Shown here: piece by piece, positions 1 to 6,699 of the stretch | Numbering within the stretch: position 1 is the first letter of the stretch | Layout of the letters: every line of letters begins with the position of its first letter | Source: UMGS621 sp964468815 | Lineage (GTDB): Bacteria > Bacillota > Clostridia > Christensenellales > Borkfalkiaceae | DNA: 17,791 nucleotides | Direction: 5' to 3' | Assembly: GCA_964468815.1 (NCBI GenBank) | Contig: CAYXWN010000036.1 | Span: 1 to 17,791 of the forward strand | The notes under the pieces: model-generated | Databases searched by the model: none | The model's input: only the letters and a program-made list of their open reading frames with translations | What the model was told of the DNA's origin: nothing | Translations under genes and position numbers: made by a program

Positions 1-386
1 TCGCAAGCAAGAATAGTACGGTATTTTACGGTTACGTTGCTGTTGTTTTTAACGTTAATATTAAACGTTACCTTATCACCGGGGGTAATGTTGGTAAGGG
101 TAATCGTATTATCGTCGGCAGTCGCCGTCCCCCCATTCGCAAATGCAGTCTCCGTTGCCGCATTTGTCTCATCTACAATATTTCCACCTTGCGCAATGCT
201 TGTCGGGGAATAAAGGGTGAGTTCGTTCATTGTCGCAACGACTTCCACTTTACCGGAAGTAACGGCAACATTCGTCTTACTTCCGGACGTAAACAAAGCG
301 AATGTTCCGCCTGCGATAAGGCTTACGCAAAGCACAATTGCCAACACCGCAGATACGACAACGTTTCTTTTCATTGTCTTGTTCAT
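1..386 (-). CDS. TasA/camelysin-like secreted protein with SipW-type signal peptide (3' end outside window)
   Basis: The frame opens at ATG 386 behind a good ribosome binding site (AGGAG, about 10 nt upstream) and runs without a stop to the left edge, so the C-terminus is missing. The first residues are MNKTMKRN, followed by a hydrophobic segment (about residues 9-26) and then GGTFALFTSGSKTNVAVTSG. A hydrophobic helix followed by a T-x-A-x-F-T box and a beta-strand start of the type SGKVEV is the hallmark of SipW-dependent signal peptides in the TasA/CalY (camelysin) family of biofilm-fibre or surface proteins. Later residues (ITLTNITPGDKVTFNINVKN) look like the beta-sandwich strand that contains the PGD turn in these proteins. 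A second in-frame ATG at 374 is possible. The family is clear from the signal region. Whether the protein forms fibres cannot be told, and the usual partner peptidase gene would lie outside the window. Confidence 0.75.
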   Translation of the reverse strand, partial: MNKTMKRNVVVSAVLAIVLCVSLIAGGTFALFTSGSKTNVAVTSGKVEVVATMNELTLYSPTSIAQGGNIVDETNAATETAFANGGTATADDNTITLTNITPGDKVTFNINVKNNSNVTVKYRTILAC

Positions 387-427
387 AACAACCTATCTCC
401 TTAAAATTTTTTTCGTATTTAAATTTT

Positions 428-454
428 GTTCATCTAATGTACTATTAGGCGAAC
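428..454. promoter_or_regulatory. Imperfect palindrome in leader of TasA-like gene, candidate operator
   Basis: Arms GTTC-AT-CTAAT and ATTAG-GC-GAAC surround a 5-nt centre (GTACT); only the two middle positions fail to pair. It lies 42-68 nt upstream of the TasA-like start codon. A near copy in inverse orientation is at 589-612. Shared sequence plus dyad symmetry suggests a binding site for a dimeric regulator. The regulator is unknown. Confidence 0.45.
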
Positions 455-545
455 GAAATAATGGGAACTGTGCGTCAAATATCATAAAAACAAACGAAAA
501 TAAAGACTTTTTCTTAAGAAATATGCTGAACAGAGTGCGAACTCA

Positions 546-574
546 TTGACAAAACCGCTGTTTTTCACTATAAT
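546..574 (+). promoter_or_regulatory. Perfect-consensus sigma-A promoter (TTGACA-17-TATAAT)
   Basis: TTGACA occupies 546-551 and TATAAT 569-574, with exactly 17 nt between. This is the full housekeeping consensus. Transcription should start near 581. No plus-strand gene follows; the transcript meets a palindrome at 589-612 and a terminator at 628-653. Confidence 0.75.
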
Positions 575-588
575 GATAAAGTATTTAT

Positions 589-612
589 CATCTAATAGTA
601 CATTAGATGAAC
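589..612. promoter_or_regulatory. Palindrome overlapping the start of the short transcript, candidate operator
   Basis: CATCTAAT and ATTAGATG are perfect 8-bp inverted arms around AGTAC, followed by AAC. Read on the minus strand it matches the palindrome at 428-454 at nearly every position from GTTC to ATTAG. It sits about +9 to +32 relative to the predicted start of the promoter at 546-574, a position where a bound repressor would block transcription. Confidence 0.45.
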
Positions 613-627
613 ATTTAAAAAGCATTT

Positions 628-653
628 AAGCAAGGCAAAAACCTTGCTTTTTT
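628..653 (+). terminator. Intrinsic terminator, probably bidirectional
   Basis: AAGCAAGG (628-635) and CCTTGCTT (642-649) form an 8-bp stem with a 6-nt A-rich loop, then a T run on the plus strand up to 653. On the minus strand the same hairpin lies directly after the integrase stop codon and is followed by a weaker T-rich stretch. Confidence 0.7.
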
Positions 654-942
654 ATTGCAAAAACAACTTACCGAGTTTATTCATCATATCCGACTTATGT
701 TCTAAAAGCGAGTGAGCGTATCTGTTCAGCGTAACCGTTGCGTTTTTATGACCGAGAATTTCCGAAAGCGTTTTCACGTCCATTCCACACTCTAAAGCGC
801 GCGTCGCAAACGTATGCCGCAGCGAATGAAAGCCTTTATGCGCTATTCCGTGCTTTTTAAGTAGCAATGCAAAACTGCGTTGATAGGAACGCACCGTTAC
901 GGGTTTACCGTCTACCGACACTACGTATTTGCTTTTGATCTT
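652..942 (-). pseudogene. Tyrosine recombinase (phage/ICE integrase) C-terminal fragment
   Basis: Only the C-terminal part of a tyrosine recombinase remains. It carries the catalytic box HSLRHTFATRA (H-x-x-R), then LSEILGHKN (the conserved G-H) and the terminal nucleophile region VTLNRYAH with the tyrosine. The frame is open from a TAA at 943-945 down to the stop at 652-654. A GTG at 921 allows an 89-residue ORF, but full-length integrases of this kind are about 350-400 residues, so the SAM-like core-binding domain and the first catalytic arginine are missing. The break lies some 30 bp from a lone IS end at 969-993, which makes IS-associated deletion the likely cause. The fragment should be inactive. 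Confidence 0.85.
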
Positions 943-968
943 TTAATTTTTACCTAATTTCCCACGAG

Positions 969-993
969 TATCTAACTTTTGGGGTGCATATCA
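969..993 (+). mobile_element. Solo terminal inverted repeat of an IS3/IS150-type element
   Basis: Read from 993 inward on the minus strand, the 25 nt begin TGATATGCACCCC and end AAAAGTTAGATA, the typical form of IS150-group ends (TG..., a C-run, then AAAGTTAGA). The left end of the IS at 14817-14841 has the same length and the same AAAGTTAGA core. The internal part of that IS also contains a close match (AACTTTTGG, GGTGCATAT). No transposase remains here; the body, which should extend to lower coordinates, is gone. Confidence 0.55.
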
Positions 994-1024
994 GAACTGG
1001 GGGCATCATGCTAAAATGCCAATG

Positions 1025-1057
1025 AAAAAGGTTAGAACATTCTTGTCCTAACCTTTT
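1025..1057 (-). terminator. Intrinsic terminator of the carbohydrate operon
   Basis: The 10-bp arms AAAAGGTTAG (1026-1035) and CTAACCTTTT (1048-1057) enclose a 12-nt loop. On the minus strand the stem runs into a short T tract. It lies about 95 nt past the stop of the last operon gene, with nothing gene-like in between. Confidence 0.75.
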
Positions 1058-1151
1058 CGGTATTTATGAATTACACCTCGATTTCATACGCACTGTTCTT
1101 TACGAAAAACGATTCCGTTAAAAGTTTGATTTTTCTTCATTGATTAACGGG

Positions 1152-2438
1152 TTATACCGAACCGTTGATTTTCTCAACCGCTTGTCTGATCGCGCCACAA
1201 TATCTGCCGTCATCCCCCTTGCAAGGAGCAATATAGCCACCCTCGCAATATTCGTTCCAAGCATAAATCACGCAAAGATTCCCCACCGAACATTCCGGAT
1301 TTTGATCGAGGAATTTCGCAGCGTTCAAAATATGATTGTAAAGATCTTTCGGCGTTCTGTCCGCACCATAGCACGAACGATATCCTGTCGAATTGCCCGA
1401 CCACGCGGTTTCCCAAGGGCGACAGTCCCAACCGCCCAAAATACAGGGAACGTACGGATAATCCACATCGGCAAAGCGTTGCCAACTTGTTTCGTGATCG
1501 GAAGCCAACAAGGTATACGGCACGCAGTAAGTACTTGTTCCGTCCGCCAAGGTAATCGGACTGTAACGACGGTAATTATACCCCGTCAAAGCATCAAAGC
1601 CCTGCGACTTTCTGTCATCCGTTACTTTCTTCCATATTTCCTCGGAATAATTATTGAGATTAAAGTCGATATCACGCGTATTAACAGAACCGTACGGCAC
1701 TTCCGTTCCGATTATTTTAACGCCGTCAAATCCGAGTTTCTGCGCCTCTTTGCTCAGCCATTGAAATGCCTCGACGCAATTTGCAGCACCACCGAGATAG
1801 TATTGCAAATAATACGAAGAGAAAAACATCAATACCGGCTTATTGTCTACCTTTAAGTAATTATCTTCTTGAAAGTACTTTAACCAAGTTTTTGCCGCCG
1901 TGGTAAAATTCTCGTTCGTAATATAAGCCCCTTCGTGATTGCAAACGTTTAAGCAAAATTCCATTTTATCCGAATTTTTTGCCTCAATGAACTTATCTAC
2001 ACAAGAATTCGACTGCTTCATTCCCGAATTATAATACCAATCAAAAGAAAAATAAGCAAGTCCGCTCGCTGCGGCGTATTCGATTTGCTCTTCCATGTTT
2101 TCCACAGACGATTCCGTCCAACCCCAAACAGGCTCACGCTCGGAAAATTCTTGATACAGACGATCCGTATAATGATCCCCCACATAAGAAAAGCCGTACC
2201 AGAAATATGCGCCCAACTTGATTTTTCCTAATTTAGAAAAATCATAATAACTGCTATCGACGATTTTCGGATAATTTTTAATCGTGCTCAAAACGCTCTC
2301 AACACGTTGTTCTGCACCCGTTTGCGTCGAATCATCCGTTGTCGGTGTTTTATTATTTCCGTTCGTACACGCAGTGCCGAAAGCAAAGAAAATCACCGTC
2401 ATAATCAAAACGAGTCCCCTTAAAAAAATTTTTTTCAT
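1152..2438 (-). CDS. GH99/WbsX-like secreted lipoprotein, probable endo-glycosidase
   Basis: 428 residues. The N-terminus is a lipoprotein signal peptide ending in the lipobox FGTAC, with the lipidated cysteine at residue 24, then a Thr/Asn-rich linker. The rest matches the GH99-like/WbsX TIM-barrel type: KLGAYFWYGF at the start of the barrel, YFSFDWYYNSG early, KPVLMFFSS in the middle, and the C-terminal signature IYAWNEYCEGGYIAP, which is very typical of the family (AWNE-x-x-EG). Characterised relatives act on mannose- or rhamnose-containing glycans, but the substrate cannot be read from the sequence. ATG 2438 is preceded by AGAGGTG at about 6 nt. It is the last gene of the operon, 18 nt after the GH36-like gene, and is followed by a terminator. 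It is likely anchored on the outer face of the membrane, supplying fragments to the transporter encoded upstream. Confidence 0.8.
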   Translation of the reverse strand: MKKIFLRGLVLIMTVIFFAFGTACTNGNNKTPTTDDSTQTGAEQRVESVLSTIKNYPKIVDSSYYDFSKLGKIKLGAYFWYGFSYVGDHYTDRLYQEFSEREPVWGWTESSVENMEEQIEYAAASGLAYFSFDWYYNSGMKQSNSCVDKFIEAKNSDKMEFCLNVCNHEGAYITNENFTTAAKTWLKYFQEDNYLKVDNKPVLMFFSSYYLQYYLGGAANCVEAFQWLSKEAQKLGFDGVKIIGTEVPYGSVNTRDIDFNLNNYSEEIWKKVTDDRKSQGFDALTGYNYRRYSPITLADGTSTYCVPYTLLASDHETSWQRFADVDYPYVPCILGGWDCRPWETAWSGNSTGYRSCYGADRTPKDLYNHILNAAKFLDQNPECSVGNLCVIYAWNEYCEGGYIAPCKGDDGRYCGAIRQAVEKINGSV

Positions 2439-2456
2439 TTTGCACCTCTATCGAAA

Positions 2457-4529
2457 TTAAAATTTTATTTCCCAAGAAACATCGCCCGTTTCTTGCGGGA
2501 TCCATTCTTTTTCCACAATAACACCGCGATAGGGATCATATGCACTGATTTTATATTGATCGTCCTTCACAACGTGCGAAATGCCGCAAAGAGTCTTCCG
2601 ATTCTCGTCGTAATGAACGTCTAACAGATCAACGCCGCCCTGCGTAATATGCCTTGTCGTGCTGACTACTTGAGGAATTCCCGTAAATTTCCTTACTGCG
2701 AATACCTTTGAAGCACACGGACGCAATTCGGCAACGAAGCCATCCTCTTTCAGTCCGACAAATTCATCGTTCCAAAATTCGTACACAAGATATTTTCCCT
2801 TCTCAAGTCCCAATTCATCAAAGCCGATTTTTACGTTTTGATCGGTTTCCGCCAAATTCATCACGTCAACGATATTCCATTGTTCAAAAGGTTTCGCGAT
2901 TGAAAGATTTACCACAAAGGAGTTCGTTGTCAACGACGATTCCCGAATATCGCAAGGATGCGCGTCAACGGAAGGAATACATTTTTTTATGATATCAACT
3001 CGATCTTGCGGAAGTTCGGTCAAATCGTCGCCAAGCGTAAACGGAAGTCCTAAGACGGCAACCGAACTCGCTCTCGAAACCGCTTGATCGTAAGTATTGT
3101 ATTCCTCTCTTAATACTACGTTGTCCGGATCGCAATACACCTCCACGTTATGGAAAGGATAAAACCGAAGCACACGCTTTACAAAACTGTCGATATACTC
3201 TTGCCAAGAGAAAATATCTCCTCCGATCCTCGCCCCGTCGAAACAATCGATCGCAAAGCGAATTTCTCTATCCGCCGCGCCTGCGCAAGAAAGCATGTAA
3301 AAATCCTTTCCGACCACTTCTCTTCCCAACCGAACAACCTCGCGAAGAGCTTCCTCGCTCGTCTTTTCCTGTTCGCTCATATACTCGTGATAACGGTCTG
3401 CGAATAATAGCGTAACGGGAAGACAATCCCATTTCAAAGCGTCGTATCCCCATTCCTTTACCTTTTTTACCGCCTCGCAAAGATACTGCTGTCTGTACTT
3501 TTTATCCGTCAAGTCGAAGAAATATTCTCCGCACCATTCCATTTCCTTTGCAAGTACGCTGTCCGGATTTTCTTCAACAAAAGCAGTTTTCGCCGGCTCG
3601 TTCGTCGGTCCGATCCAAAGCGCGGGGACTAAACCCATTTCTCTGATTTTATCCGCAACGTATTTCATGCCGTGCGGATACCGTTCGGGATCGGGCGTAA
3701 AGTATCCGATCTTTTCGGACGCTTCGCGATTGAAAAAGTCGGAATGATACCACTCCCAATCTACCCATACCGTATTCGCTCCGTAATCCTTTAAGTTTTC
3801 TTTCATCCAAAGCGCGTTTTTCAAAACGACGTCCTCGCACGCACCGAAACGAACGGCATACCAAGTCATCCAGCCGACCGGCGGAACGGGAAACGTATTG
3901 TTTTTATTGATCGCACCGTATCGAACGAAAAAGGCGTCTTCATAAACTCTTTCCTTTACGGACACAAGAAACTCATTCGCAATCAAGTTCGTTTCATAAC
4001 AGTTTCGCTCCGAACTGTATTGCAAGAAAGGCGGCTGTGAAAACACGACGGCACAATCATCTTGACGGTTAAACACCGCGTCGTCTTTTAGAGATGTGGA
4101 AGGACCGACTGCGGACCGAAGAATTTTTCCATCGCAATTAATCGCCGCCGCAAAACAATCCTCCGTTTTTCCGATCCCCGCTTTTCCGGAAAATACTGCC
4201 ATTACGTCGTCTTCTGCATGCAAGGAAAAACGAATCCCGTCCGCGCACACCTCTACGCGGACGTCCGCCTGTATTTCACCACCGTATTTCAACGTCAATA
4301 AGGTATAACTTTGGAAATCCGGTTGTTTCCATTCGGTTTCAAGAGAAGTCGGCGCAAACGTACAAGTGCCCTTTTTCAACGTAACCGTTACGTCCTGCCA
4401 AAACGCACCTCGTTCGGAAACGCCGCACCGAAAGGTCTTCTCTTCTTTGTTTGCCACTATAAAATATTTACCGTAGTTTGCATAAGCATTCGTTGCTTTT
4501 CTCATTTCTACTTTCCTGTTTTCCATCAT
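2457..4529 (-). CDS. GH36-like (clan GH-D) alpha-glycosidase, cytoplasmic
   Basis: About 690 residues with no signal peptide. An N-terminal beta-rich part (residues 1-210) precedes a TIM barrel that begins at PPVGWMTWYAVRFG, continues with NTVWVDWEWYHSDFF, and carries the clan GH-D catalytic pair: ALKWDC (Asp about 368, nucleophile) and GARIGGD (Asp about 438, acid/base). An all-beta C-terminal domain follows. This is the layout of alpha-galactosidases/melibiases and relatives, so alpha-galactosidase is the first guess, although other alpha-glycosides are possible. ATG 4529 is the longest start but has no clear ribosome binding site. ATG 4505 has AGGA at 8 nt and may be the real start. It sits 17 nt after the permease gene and before the GH99-like gene. 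The lack of export signals suggests it degrades imported oligosaccharide inside the cell. Confidence 0.8.
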   Translation of the reverse strand: MMENRKVEMRKATNAYANYGKYFIVANKEEKTFRCGVSERGAFWQDVTVTLKKGTCTFAPTSLETEWKQPDFQSYTLLTLKYGGEIQADVRVEVCADGIRFSLHAEDDVMAVFSGKAGIGKTEDCFAAAINCDGKILRSAVGPSTSLKDDAVFNRQDDCAVVFSQPPFLQYSSERNCYETNLIANEFLVSVKERVYEDAFFVRYGAINKNNTFPVPPVGWMTWYAVRFGACEDVVLKNALWMKENLKDYGANTVWVDWEWYHSDFFNREASEKIGYFTPDPERYPHGMKYVADKIREMGLVPALWIGPTNEPAKTAFVEENPDSVLAKEMEWCGEYFFDLTDKKYRQQYLCEAVKKVKEWGYDALKWDCLPVTLLFADRYHEYMSEQEKTSEEALREVVRLGREVVGKDFYMLSCAGAADREIRFAIDCFDGARIGGDIFSWQEYIDSFVKRVLRFYPFHNVEVYCDPDNVVLREEYNTYDQAVSRASSVAVLGLPFTLGDDLTELPQDRVDIIKKCIPSVDAHPCDIRESSLTTNSFVVNLSIAKPFEQWNIVDVMNLAETDQNVKIGFDELGLEKGKYLVYEFWNDEFVGLKEDGFVAELRPCASKVFAVRKFTGIPQVVSTTRHITQGGVDLLDVHYDENRKTLCGISHVVKDDQYKISAYDPYRGVIVEKEWIPQETGDVSWEIKF

Positions 4530-4546
4530 TTTTTATTTTATCGTCA

Positions 4547-5701
4547 TCAAGAATACGGATCTGCCGCATCGCGCAACCCATCCCCGACGAAATTGAATGC
4601 CATAATCGTAAGCACGACGAAGATACCCGGGATCAGCGTCCACGGATACAGTGCTATATTCCTGAATTTCTGCGCGTCGTTCAATAAGATACCCCAACTG
4701 ACGGCAGGCGAACGCAATCCGAGCCCCAAGAACGACATCGACGTTTCGCCGAGAATCATTCCGGGAATAGATAACGTAATTTGCGCAATCAGATAACTTG
4801 CAAACGACGGCATCATATGCTTAAAAATAATCGTCCCCATACCGGAGCCGGACGTCTTTGCCGCTTTGATATAATCTTCGTTCATCAAGGATAAAAACTT
4901 ACTTCTTACAACGCGTGCAAGTCCCGGCCACCCCATGAACGAAAGGATCAAGACCATACAAAAATAAGTTTGCGTCACAGACCACGTAGAGGGGATCACC
5001 GCACTTAACGCCATCCAAATCGGAAGCGTAGGCAGACAGACGATAAAGTCGATTACTCTTTGCACGACGGCATCGAACCAGCCCCCGAAATAAGCGGACA
5101 ATCCGCCGATCACAACGCCCAAGATAAAGGAAGTAAGCACACCGACCAAGCCGATTGAACACGATATCCGCGCACCGTAGCAAATACGTGAATAGAGATC
5201 TCTTCCCATGGAATCGCTTCCGAACAAATAAACGGGCGCTTCCCCCTCTTCCGTTCCGAACAAATGCACGTTCCCGGGAATAAATCCGAGCAACTTATAA
5301 TCGCTTCCTTTCGCGAACAGATGAATGTATACACGTTGAGAACGGTCCTCTTCAAACTTTGTCAACATCGTTTCTTCATCGTACGTTTTTACCATTTTAT
5401 ATACAAACGGTCGAAACGAGAACCCGTTTTCGTCCCAAAAGCGCAAAACCTGCGGCGATTGATTGATCGCGTCCGAATTGACCGTATTCGGATCGTACGG
5501 CGCGAAAAACTCACAAAAGATCGCGACAACGTAAATTAAAACGAGAAGAACGAGTCCGACTACGGCAAGTTTGTTTTTCACAAAACGACGTTTCATTAAC
5601 GTCCATTGTCCGACAGACGCGTTATTTTCCGTCAACCGCTGCATTTGTCTTTTTGCGGCAACCTTTCTCAGCCTTTTTTCATGTCTAGAAATTTTTCCCA
5701 T
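4547..5701 (-). CDS. ABC transporter permease, DppC/OppC type
   Basis: 384 residues. A basic cytoplasmic N-terminus leads to RRFVKNKLAVVGLVLLVLIYVVAIFCEFFAPYDP as separate recognisable parts: the OppC N-terminal signature (FxxNKLAVxG) and a first membrane helix. An external loop of about 110 residues follows, then five more helices. The EAA loop that docks on the ATPase is visible (DYIKAAKTSGSGMGTIIFKH), and the protein ends with the family's NFVGDGLRDAADP motif. The loop after helix 1 is longer than in typical DppC. The gene starts 7 nt after the DppB-type gene, with AGGTG as ribosome binding site. It forms the membrane channel with the product of 5709-6695. Confidence 0.92.
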   Translation of the reverse strand: MGKISRHEKRLRKVAAKRQMQRLTENNASVGQWTLMKRRFVKNKLAVVGLVLLVLIYVVAIFCEFFAPYDPNTVNSDAINQSPQVLRFWDENGFSFRPFVYKMVKTYDEETMLTKFEEDRSQRVYIHLFAKGSDYKLLGFIPGNVHLFGTEEGEAPVYLFGSDSMGRDLYSRICYGARISCSIGLVGVLTSFILGVVIGGLSAYFGGWFDAVVQRVIDFIVCLPTLPIWMALSAVIPSTWSVTQTYFCMVLILSFMGWPGLARVVRSKFLSLMNEDYIKAAKTSGSGMGTIIFKHMMPSFASYLIAQITLSIPGMILGETSMSFLGLGLRSPAVSWGILLNDAQKFRNIALYPWTLIPGIFVVLTIMAFNFVGDGLRDAADPYS

Positions 5702-5708
5702 AGCACAC

Positions 5709-6695
5709 CTACATCTTATTCCGAATCCGAGGATCGGTCAACGCGAGAAGCACGTCCGAAATAAGCGTTCCCAACATCGTCAACGCACCCAAAACGAACA
5801 CAATCGAACCCGCCAAGTACATATCCTGACTCTTCAACGCTTCCAACAAAAGCGGCCCGACCGTCGGAAGATTCATAACGATAGCAATAACCGTCTGTCC
5901 CGAAATCAACGTAGGCAACATCCACCCTATCGTACTGACGAACGGAATCATGGCAATTCTCACCGGATATTTTATGATAAGCCGAAAATTAGAAACACCC
6001 TTTGCTCTCGCCGTACGAACGTAAGGCTTGTTCAATTCATCCAACAAATTCGCACGGAAAGACTTGATCAAACTCGCCGTACTGGTAATAATCACAACGA
6101 GATACGGCATCCAAATATGTCCTAACAGATCCGCGAATTTCGCCCAACTCATCGGAGCGTTGATAAATTGATCGGAATACAAGCCGCCGCCAAATTTCCC
6201 CGTTGCTGAAAAGTAAAACCACAAAATGACGAGCGAAAGCAAGAAATCCGGGATTGACATTCCGCAAAAGGACACAGATGTAACCGTGTAATCGAGCAAC
6301 GAGTACTTGTGCGTCGCCGAATAAAAGCCCAACGGCAACGCAATAATCCAAACGAGAAGAATGGACGTAAACGACAATAAAATCGTCGTGGGCAATCTGT
6401 CCGCAAGAAGTTGATTAACCGAACGGTTATACAAAAACGAATAGCCGAAATTCCCCGTAAGCAAATTCCCCATCCACTTAAAATACTGAACGATCTCGCT
6501 TTGATCCAACCCGTAACGCATCCGAAGTTGTTCGATTTGCGCCTCGTCGATATTCTGCCCTTGCGAGCGGAGAAGATTGATATAACTAGTCAGAAAATCT
6601 CCCGGCGACAGTTGTATTATGATAAATACAACTACCGAAAGTGCCAGAAGAAGCGGAATCAAAATTAAAAGTCTTTTTCCGATATAACGCCACAT
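5709..6695 (-). CDS. ABC transporter permease, DppB/OppB type
   Basis: 328 residues. It opens with MWRYIGKRLLILIPLLLALS, the standard OppB/DppB N-terminal helix, followed by SPGDF. It has six predicted helices and an EAA loop (KPYVRTARAKGVSNFRLII), and ends in LTDPRIR. The YGLDQSEIVQYFKWMGNLLTGNFGYS segment is the conserved extracellular part of this family. ATG 6695 lies only 4 nt after the stop of the solute-binding protein gene and has no strong ribosome binding site, so translational coupling is likely. It pairs with the DppC-type permease. Confidence 0.92.
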   Translation of the reverse strand: MWRYIGKRLLILIPLLLALSVVVFIIIQLSPGDFLTSYINLLRSQGQNIDEAQIEQLRMRYGLDQSEIVQYFKWMGNLLTGNFGYSFLYNRSVNQLLADRLPTTILLSFTSILLVWIIALPLGFYSATHKYSLLDYTVTSVSFCGMSIPDFLLSLVILWFYFSATGKFGGGLYSDQFINAPMSWAKFADLLGHIWMPYLVVIITSTASLIKSFRANLLDELNKPYVRTARAKGVSNFRLIIKYPVRIAMIPFVSTIGWMLPTLISGQTVIAIVMNLPTVGPLLLEALKSQDMYLAGSIVFVLGALTMLGTLISDVLLALTDPRIRNKM

Positions 6696-6699
6696 AGTT

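Larger units (their letters stand above)
581..653 (+). ncRNA. Candidate short non-coding transcript between consensus promoter and terminator
   Basis: A transcript from the promoter at 546-574 would be about 73 nt: an 8-bp hairpin from the palindrome (CATCTAAT/ATTAGATG), an A-rich linker, and the terminator hairpin. There is no start codon with a ribosome binding site in it. It could be a small RNA, or a leftover promoter whose gene was deleted and replaced by the integrase fragment. The coordinates are inferred from promoter and terminator positions. Confidence 0.35.

Noticed and set aside
1140..1856. 238-residue plus-strand ORF
   Set aside because: It is a shadow of the GH99-like gene on the other strand: no ribosome binding site, no recognisable domain, Arg/Ile-rich composition.
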